64,000 nucleotides of DNA from Siderastrea siderea (lineage: Eukaryota > Cnidaria > Anthozoa > Scleractinia > Rhizangiidae): positions 22,706 to 86,705 of the forward strand of contig CAXIQD010000345.1 of NCBI GenBank assembly GCA_964030785.1. The letters are read 5' to 3'. Positions 56,747-64,000 of the stretch are shown in pieces; within the stretch, counting starts at the first letter, position 1, and every line of letters begins with the position of its first letter. The translations under genes were made by a program, and so were the position numbers. Under the pieces are notes generated by a model that was not told where the DNA came from, did not search any database, and saw only the letters and a list, made by a program, of their open reading frames with translations.

Positions 56747-57561
56747 AGCCTCTGGGAATGCTCCAAAATGGGGTTTTTTCCCTAAGGATCTCACATATCG
56801 CGATTTCTTTGTACTTTTGCACAAAAGGAATTTTTTTCGGATGGTCCCAAAGGGTTTGAATGCATTTGGGACCTTTGCACATGCAGCTGAGAGCGGCAAT
56901 TAGCTTTTTAGGGTCAGGGAATGCCTGAAAATGGGGTTTTTTCCCTAAGGATCTGGCATATCACGATTTCTTTGTACTTTTGCACAAAAGGAATTTTTTT
57001 CGGATGGTCCCAAAGGGTTTGAATGCGTTTGGGACCTTTGCGCATGCAGCCGAGAGCGGCAATTAGCTTTTTAGGGTCTGGGAATGCCTGAAAATGGGGT
57101 TTTTTCCCTAAGGATCTGGCATATCGCGATTTCTTTGTACTTTTGCACAAAAGGAATTTTTGTCGGATGGTCCCAAAGGGTTTGAATGCATTTGGGACCT
57201 TTGCGCATGCAGCCGAGAGCGGCAATTAGCTTTCTTCTGCTTTTTGGGACCAATTCAAGCCCTGAAAAAGTGCAGCATTTTTTAGTATCGCCAAATTCTA
57301 TAAAAATAGCGCCAAATGCATTGTTTTTTGGTGCCGCAACGGGATCTGAGGTGCTTTTATGCTGGGGCCGTTGCACCAAAATCAGCACTTTTTTGAGGGA
57401 CCCACCCCACCCCTCTGAAAAGGGAAATATCCACCTTATGGACAAAATCGCAGACTTTCTACACAATAAACTTTTTTTTCTGATAGCCCCGAGGGACTTG
57501 CATTTTTTGGGGCCTCTGGGGAGCATTTTTAGCGCACCTGAGCACGTGCAACACCTTTTTT
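56747..57561 (+). repeat. HOR 72, k=3, 815 bp
   Basis: HOR 61 type: TTTGCACATGC, AGGGTCAGGGAATG, TATCACGATT, GCGTTTGGG, GCTTTCTTCTGC, GAAAAGGGAAAT; B2 GAGGGACTTGC as in HORs 45 and 70. Confidence 0.94.
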
Positions 57562-58377
57562 AGCCTCTGGGAATGCTCCAAAATGGGGTTTTTTCCCTAA
57601 GGATCTCACATATCGCGATTTCTTTGTACTTTTGCACAAAAGGAATTTTTTTCGGATGGTCCCAAAGGGTTTGAATGCATTTGGGACCTTTGCGCATGCA
57701 GCTGAGAGCGGCAATTAGCTTTTTAGGGTCTGGGAATGCCTGAAAATGGGGTTTTTTCCCTAAGGATCTGGCATATCGCGATTTCTTTGTACTTTTGCAC
57801 AAAAGGAATTTTTTTCGGATGGTCCCAAAGGGTTTGAATGCGTTTGGGACCTTTGCGCATGCAGCCGAGAGCGGCAATTAGCTTTTTAGGGTCTGGGAAT
57901 GCCTGAAAATGGGGTTTTTTCCCTAAGGATCTGGCATATCGCGATTTCTTTGTACTTTTGCAAAAAAGGAATTTTTGTCGGATGGTCCCAAAGGGTTTGA
58001 ATGCATTTGGGACCTTTGCGCATGCAGCTGAGAGCGGCAATTAGCTTTTTTCTGCTTTTTGGGACCAATTCAAGCCCTGAAAAAGTGCAGCATTTTTTAG
58101 TATCGCCAAATTCTATAAAAAATAGCGCCAAATGCATTGTTTTTTGGTGCCGCAACGGGATCTGAGGTGCTTTTATGCTGGGGCCGTTGCACCAAAATCA
58201 GCACTTTTTTGAGGGACCCACCCCACCCCTCTGAAAACGGATATATCCACCTTATGGACAAAATCGCAGACTTTCTACACAATAAACTTTTATTTCTGAT
58301 AGCCCCGAGGAATTTGCAATTTTTGGGGCCTCTGGGGAGCATTTTTAGCGCACCTGAGCACGTGCAACACCTTTTTT
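57562..58377 (+). repeat. HOR 73, k=3, 816 bp
   Basis: Am GCGTTTGGG, Al GCAAAAAAGG, B1 with one extra A (TATAAAAAATAGCG), B2 ACGGATATATCC, CTTTTATTTCTG and GAGGAATTTGCAATTTTTGG. Confidence 0.93.
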
Positions 58378-59355
58378 AGCCTCTGGGAATGCTCCAAAAT
58401 GGGGTTTTTTCCCTAAGGATCTCACATATCGCGATTTCTTTGTACTTTTGCACAAAAGGAATTTTTTTCGGATGGTCCCAAAGGGTTTGAATGCATTTGG
58501 GACCTTTGCGCATGCAGCCGAGAGCGGCAATTAGCTTTTTAGGGTCTGGGAATGCCTGAAAATGGGTTTTTTTTCCTAAGGATCTGGCATATCGCGATTT
58601 CTTTGTACTTTTGCACAAAAGGAATTTTTTTCGGATGGTCCCAAAGGGTTTGAATGCATTTGGGACCTTTGCGCATGCAGCTGAGAGCGGCAATTAGCTT
58701 TTTAGGGTCTGGGAATGCCTGAAAATGGGGTTTTTTCCGTAAGGATCTGGCATATCGCGATTTCTTTGTACTTTTGCACAAAAGGAATTTTTTTCGGATG
58801 GTCCCAAAGGGTTTGAATGCATTTGGGACCTTTGCGCATGCAGCCGAGAGCGGCAATTAGCTTTTAAGGGTCTGGGAATGCCTGAAAATGGGGTTTTTTC
58901 CCTAAGGATCTGGCATATCGCGATTTCTTTGTACTTTTGCACAAAAGGAATTTTTGTCGGATGGTCCCAAAGGGTTTGAATGCATTTGGGACCTTTGCGC
59001 ATGCAGCTGAGAGCGGCAATTAGCTTTTTTCTGCTTTTTGGGACCAATTCAAGCCCTGAAAAAGTGCAGCATTTTTTAGTATCGCCAAATTCTATAAAAA
59101 TAGCGCCAAATGCATTGTTTTTTGGTGCCGCAACGGGATCTGAGGTGCTTTTATGCTGGGGCCGTTGCACCAAAATCAGCACTTTTTTGAGGGACCCACC
59201 CCACCCCTCTGAAAAGGGAAATATCCACCTTATGGACAAAATCGCAGACTTTCTACACAATAAACTTTTATTTCTGATAGCCCCGAGGGATTTGCATTTT
59301 TTGGGGCCTCTGGGGAGCATTTTTAGCGCACCTGAGCACGTGCAACACCTTTTTT
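58378..59355 (+). repeat. HOR 74, k=4, 978 bp
   Basis: HOR 60 type: AATGGGTTTTTTTTCCTAAG in the second monomer, TTCCGTAAGG in the third, GCTTTTAAGGG before the fourth; B2 GAAAAGGGAAAT with CTTTTATTTCTG. Confidence 0.94.
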
Positions 59356-60170
59356 AGCCTCTGGGAATGCTCCAAAATGGGGTTTTTTCCCTAAGGATCT
59401 CACATATCGCGATTTCTTTGTACTTTTGCACAAAAGGAATTTTTTTCGGATGGTCCCAAAGGGTTTGAATGCATTTGGGACCTTTGCACATGCAGCTGAG
59501 AGCGGCAATTAGCTTTTTAGGGTCAGGGAATGCCTGAAAATGGGGTTTTTTCCCTAAGGATCTGGCATATCACGATTTCTTTGTACTTTTGCACAAAAGG
59601 AATTTTTTTCGGATGGTCCCAAAGGGTTTGAATGCGTTTGGGACCTTTGCGCATGCAGCCGAGAGCGGCAATTAGCTTTTTAGGGTCTGGGAATGCCTGA
59701 AAATGGGGTTTTTTCCCTAAGGATCTGGCATATCGCGATTTCTTTGTACTTTTGCACAAAAGGAATTTTTGTCGGATGGTCCCAAAGGGTTTGAATGCAT
59801 TTGGGACCTTTGCGCATGCAGCCGAGAGCGGCAATTAGCTTTCTTCTGCTTTTTGGGACCAATTCAAGCCCTGAAAAAGTGCAGCATTTTTTAGTATCGC
59901 CAAATTCTATAAAAATAGCGCCAAATGCATTGTTTTTTGGTGCCGCAACGGGATCTGAGGTGCTTTTATGCTGGGGCCGTTGCACCAAAATCAGCACTTT
60001 TTTGAGGGACCCACCCCACCCCTCTGAAAACGGATATATCCACCTTATGGACAAAATCGCAGACTTTCTACACAATAAACTTTTATTTCTGATAGCCCCG
60101 AGGAATTTGCAATTTTTGGGGCCTCTGGGGAGCATTTTTAGCGCACCTGAGCACGTGCAACACCTTTTTT
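59356..60170 (+). repeat. HOR 75, k=3, 815 bp
   Basis: A part of the HOR 61 type (TTTGCACATGC, AGGGTCAGGGAATG, TATCACGATT, GCTTTCTTCTGC) joined to a B2 of the HOR 73 type (ACGGATATATCC, CTTTTATTTCTG, GAGGAATTTGCAA). Confidence 0.94.
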
Positions 60171-60985
60171 AGCCTCTGGGAATGCTCCAAAATGGGGTTT
60201 TTTCCCTAAGGATCTCACATATCGCGATTTCTTTGTACTTTTGCACAAAAGGAATTTTTTTCGGATGGTCCCAAAGGGTTTGAATGCATTTGGGACCTTT
60301 GCGCATGCAGCCGAGAGCGGCAATTAGCTTTTTAGGGTCTGGGAATGCCTGAAAATGGGGTTTTTTCCCTAAGGATCTGGCATATCGCGATTTCTTTGTA
60401 CTTTTGCACAAAAGGAATTTTTTTCGGATGGTCCCAAAGGGTTTGAATGCGTTTGGGACCTTTGCGCATGCAGCCGAGAGCGGCAATTAGCTTTTTAGGG
60501 TCTGGGAATGCCTGAAAATGGGGTTTTTTCCCTAAGGATCTGGCATATCGCGATTTCTTTGTACTTTTGCAAAAAAGGAATTTTTGTCGGATGGTCCCAA
60601 AGGGTTTGAATGCATTTGGGACCTTTGCGCATGCAGCTGAGAGCGGCAATTAGCTTTTTTCTGCTTTTTGGGACCAATTCAAGCCCTGAAAAAGTGCAGC
60701 ATTTTTTAGTATCGCCAAATTCTATAAAAATAGCGCCAAATGCATTGTTTTTTGGTGCCGCAACGGGATCTGAGGTGCTTTTATGCTGGGGCCGTTGCAC
60801 CAAAATCAGCACTTTTTTGAGGGACCCACCCCACCCCTCTGAAAACGGATATATCCACCTTATGGACAAAATCGCAGACTTTCTACACAATAAACTTTTA
60901 TTTCTGATAGCCCCGAGGAATTTGCAATTTTTGGGGCCTCTGGGGAGCATTTTTAGCGCACCTGAGCACGTGCAACACCTTTTTT
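60171..60985 (+). repeat. HOR 76, k=3, 815 bp
   Basis: HOR 73 type throughout (GCGTTTGGG, GCAAAAAAGG, ACGGATATATCC, CTTTTATTTCTG, GAGGAATTTGCAA) without the extra A. Confidence 0.94.
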
Positions 60986-61802
60986 AGCCTCTGGGAATGC
61001 TCCAAAATGGGGTTTTTTCCCTAAGGATCTCACATATCGCGATTTCTTTGTACTTTTGCACAAAAGGAATTTTTTTCGGATGGTCCCAAAGGGTTTGAAT
61101 GCATTTGGGACCTTTGCGCATGCAGCCGAGAGCGGCAATTAGCTTTTTAGGGTCTGGGAATGCCTGAAAATGGGGTTTTTTTTTCCTAAGGATCTGGCAT
61201 ATCGCGATTTCTTTGTACTTTTGCACAAAAGGAATTTTTTTCGGATGGTCCCAAAGGGTTTGAATGCGTTTGGGACCTTTGCGCATGCAGCCGAGAGCGG
61301 CAATTAGCTTTTTAGGGTCTGGGAATGCCTGAAAATGGGGTTTTTTCCCTAAGGATCTGGCATATCGCGATTTCTTTGTACTTTTGCACAAAAGGAATTT
61401 TTGTCGGATGGTCCCAAAGGGTTTGAATGCATTTGGGACCTTTGCGCATGCAGCCGAGAGCGGCAATTAGCTTTCTTCTGCTTTTTGGGACCAATTCAAG
61501 CCCTGAAAAAGTGCAGCATTTTTTAGTATCGCCAAATTCTATAAAAATAGCGCCAAATGCATTGTTTTTTGGTGCCGCAACGGGATCTGAGGTGCTTTTA
61601 TGCTGGGGCCGTTGCACCAAAATCAGCACTTTTTTGAGGGACCCACCCCACCCCTCTGAAAACGGATATATCCACCTTATGGACAAAATCGCAGACTTTC
61701 TACACAATAAACTTTTATTTCTGATAGCCCCGAGGAATTTGCAATTTTTGGGGCCTCTGGGGAGCATTTTTAGCGCACCTGAGCACGTGCAACACCTTTT
61801 TT
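60986..61802 (+). repeat. HOR 77, k=3, 817 bp
   Basis: Am has GGGG followed by T9 and CCTAAGG, two bases longer than G4T6CCC, plus GCGTTTGGG. B1 GCTTTCTTCTGC; B2 of the HOR 73 type. Confidence 0.93.
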
Positions 61803-62780
61803 AGCCTCTGGGAATGCTCCAAAATGGGGTTTTTTCCCTAAGGATCTCACATATCGCGATTTCTTTGTACTTTTGCACAAAAGGAATTTTTTTCGGATGG
61901 TCCCAAAGGGTTTGAATGCATTTGGGACCTTTGCGCATGCAGCCGAGAGCGGCAATTAGCTTTTTAGGGTCTGGGAATGCCTGAAAATGGGGTTTTTTTT
62001 CCTAAGGATCTGGCATATCGCGATTTCTTTGTACTTTTGCACAAAAGGAATTTTTTCGGATGGTCCCAAAGGGTTTGAATGCATTTGGGACCTTTGCGCA
62101 TGCAGCTGAGAGCGGCAATTAGCTTTTTAGGGTCTGGGAATGCCTGAAAATGGGGTTTTTTCCCTAAGGATCTGGCATATCGCGATTTCTTTGTACTTTT
62201 GCACAAAAGGAATTTTTTTCGGATGGTCCCAAAGGGTTTGAATGCATTTGGGACCTTTGCGCATGCAGCCGAGAGCGGCAATTAGCTTTTAAGGGTCTGG
62301 GAATGCCTGAAAATGGGGTTTTTTCCCTAAGGATCTGGCATATCGCGATTTCTTTGTACTTTTGCACAAAAGGAATTTTTGTCGGATGGTCCCAAAGGGT
62401 TTGAATGCATTTGGGACCTTTGCGCATGCAGCTGAGAGCGGCAATTAGCTTTTTTCTGCTTTTTGGGACCAATTCAAGCCCTGAAAAAGTGCAGCATTTT
62501 TTAGTATCGCCAAATTCTATAAAAATAGCGCCAAATGCATTGTTTTTTGGTGCCGCAACGGGATCTGAGGTGCTTTTATGCTGGGGCCGTTGCACCAAAA
62601 TCAGCACTTTTTTGAGGGACCCACCCCACCCCTCTGAAAACGGAAATATCCACCTTATGGACAAAATCGCAGACTTTCTACACAATAAACTTTTTTTTCT
62701 GATAGCCCCGAGGGATTTGCATTTTTTGGGGCCTCTGGGGAGCATTTTTAGCGCACCTGAGCACGTGCAACACCTTTTTT
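61803..62780 (+). repeat. HOR 78, k=4, 978 bp
   Basis: HOR 60 type with T8CC in the second monomer (+1), balanced by T6 for T7 before CGGATGG (-1), and GCTTTTAAGGG before Al. B1-B2 are close to the left-half consensus. Confidence 0.94.
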
Positions 62781-63595
62781 AGCCTCTGGGAATGCTCCAA
62801 AATGGGGTTTTTTCCCTAAGGATCTCACATATCGCGATTTCTTTGTACTTTTGCACAAAAGGAATTTTTTTCGGATGGTCCCAAAGGGTTTGAATGCATT
62901 TGGGACCTTTGCGCATGCAGCTGAGAGCGGCAATTAGCTTTTTAGGGTCTGGGAATGCCTGAAAATGGGGTTTTTTCCCTAAGGATCTGGCATATCGCGA
63001 TTTCTTTGTACTTTTGCACAAAAGGAATTTTTTTCGGATGGTCCCAAAGGGTTTGAATGCGTTTGGGACCTTTGCGCATGCAGCCGAGAGCGGCAATTAG
63101 CTTTTTAGGGTCTGGGAATGCCTGAAAATGGGGTTTTTTCCCTAAGGATCTGGCATATCGCGATTTCTTTGTACTTTTGCAAAAAAGGAATTTTTGTCGG
63201 ATGGTCCCAAAGGGTTTGAATGCATTTGGGACCTTTGCGCATGCAGCTGAGAGCGGCAATTAGCTTTTTTCTGCTTTTTGGGACCAATTCAAGCCCTGAA
63301 AAAGTGCAGCATTTTTTAGTATCGCCAAATTCTATAAAAATAGCGCCAAATGCATTGTTTTTTGGTGCCGCAACGGGATCTGAGGTGCTTTTATGCTGGG
63401 GCCGTTGCACCAAAATCAGCACTTTTTTGAGGGACCCACCCCACCCCTCTGAAAACGGAAATATCCACCTTATGGACAAAATCGCAGACTTTCTACACAA
63501 TAAACTTTTTTTTCTGATAGCCCCGAGGGATTTGCAATTTTTGGGGCCTCTGGGGAGCATTTTTAGCGCACCTGAGCACGTGCAACACCTTTTTT
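62781..63595 (+). repeat. HOR 79, k=3, 815 bp
   Basis: Am GCGTTTGGG, Al GCAAAAAAGG, B2 with GAGGGATTTGCAATTTTTGG, a mix of the two B2 types. Confidence 0.94.
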
Positions 63596-64000
63596 AGCCT
63601 CTGGGAATGCTCCAAAATGGGGTTTTTTCCCTAAGGATCTCACATATCGCGATTTCTTTGTACTTTTGCACAAAAGGAATTTTTTTCGGATGGTCCCAAA
63701 GGGTTTGAATGCATTTGGGACCTTTGCGCATGCAGCCGAGAGCGGCAATTAGCTTTTTAGGGTCTGGGAATGCCTGAAAATGGGGTTTTTTCCCTAAGGA
63801 TCTGGCATATCGCGATTTCTTTGTACTTTTGCACAAAAGGAATTTTTTTCGGATGGTCCCAAAGGGTTTGAATGCATTTGGGACCTTTGCGCATGCAGCC
63901 GAGAGCGGCAATTAGCTTTTTAGGGTCTGGGAATGCCTGAAAATGGGGTTTTTTCCCTAAGGATCTGGCATATCGCGATTTCTTTGTACTTTTGCACAAA
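63596..64000 (+). repeat. HOR 80, cut by the window end
   Basis: Af (63596-63758), a full Am (63759-63921) and the first 79 nt of a further A monomer. The second monomer lacks the Al marker and another A follows, so k is at least 3. The array runs on to the right. Confidence 0.95.

Larger units (their letters stand above)
1..64000 (+). repeat. Satellite array with 163 bp monomer and higher-order repeat
   Basis: The entire window is tandem repeat in one orientation with no inversion and no interrupting element. HOR formula: Af-(Am)n-Al-B1-B2. A monomers are 163 bp; B1+B2 is 326 bp. Position marks inside A (numbered from the AGCCTCTGGG or AGGGTCTGGG start): T6 at 28-33, palindrome ATCGCGAT at 51-58, CTTTTG-CA-CAAAAG at 68-81, T7 at 85-91, inverted repeat GGTCCCAAA/TTTGGGACC at 97-105 and 119-127, CAGCTG or CAGCCG at 138-143, T5 at 159-163. 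Af is marked by CCTCTGGGAATGCTCC and CTCACAT, Am by AGGGTCTGGG and CTGGCAT, Al by T to G at position 90. Seventy-nine complete HORs were counted by reading off the B2 ends. Chromosomal role (centromeric, knob or subtelomeric) and species cannot be read from the sequence. Confidence 0.97.

Noticed and set aside
1..64000. CRISPR array
   Set aside because: Repeats are far too long (163 bp), adjoin each other directly without unique spacers, and there are no cas genes.

Overview
The whole 64 kb window is one uninterrupted, head-to-tail satellite DNA array with a higher-order repeat (HOR). I see no gene, RNA gene, transposon, CRISPR array or unique sequence anywhere in it. Such long satellite arrays point to a eukaryotic nuclear genome, typically centromeric, pericentromeric, subtelomeric or knob heterochromatin. 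I do not recognise the family and cannot name the organism or kingdom. A hand count of the middle-monomer consensus gives about 44% GC, with T5-T8 tracts all on the + strand.

The basic unit is a 163 bp monomer, 'A', in three position-specific forms. Af (first) starts AGCCTCTGGGAATGCTCC and carries CTCACAT. Am (middle) starts AGGGTCTGGGAATGCCTG and carries CTGGCAT. Al (last) is like Am but has T to G at monomer position 90 (TTTTTGTCGG for TTTTTTTCGG). After the last A monomer comes a 326 bp block, B1+B2, once per HOR. It is exactly 2 x 163 bp and looks like two strongly diverged A-family monomers. One HOR is therefore Af-(Am)n-Al-B1-B2. The number of A monomers (k) varies while B1-B2 is always one copy.

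From position 31 I count 79 complete HORs (232 A monomers) plus a partial one. Of these, 26 have k=2 (about 652 bp), 39 have k=3 (815 bp), 11 have k=4 (978 bp), one has k=5 (1,137 bp) and two have k=7 (1,467 bp). Positions 1-30 are the end of the preceding B2. The sum of parts (232x163 + 79x326 = 63,570) differs from the observed 63,565 bp only by small indels, so the 163 bp register holds across the window.

Region by region: about 0-32 kb is rich in k=2 and k=3 HORs close to one consensus, with local families (about 7.8-16.3 kb; 19.3-22.7 kb with a related block at 1.3-3 kb; 24.0-30.3 kb). From about 32.5 kb to the end, k=2 units become rare (3 of the last 31 HORs) and a different set of variants appears. 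This half also holds recent tandem segmental duplications: 3.26 kb units at 37.2-43.7 kb and 4.08 kb units at 44.5-52.7 kb, with part of this region recurring 9,945 bp downstream. These patterns fit repeated unequal exchange and gene conversion in 163 bp register.

Recurring short ORFs (such as 125 codons on + and 105 or 151 codons on -) are by-products of a repeat that lacks stops in some frames. Candidate functional elements are structural: a 9 bp inverted repeat in each A monomer with weaker counterparts at the equivalent place in B1 and B2, short palindromes, and one GCACGTGC and one TATAAAAATA per HOR. Their function is unknown.
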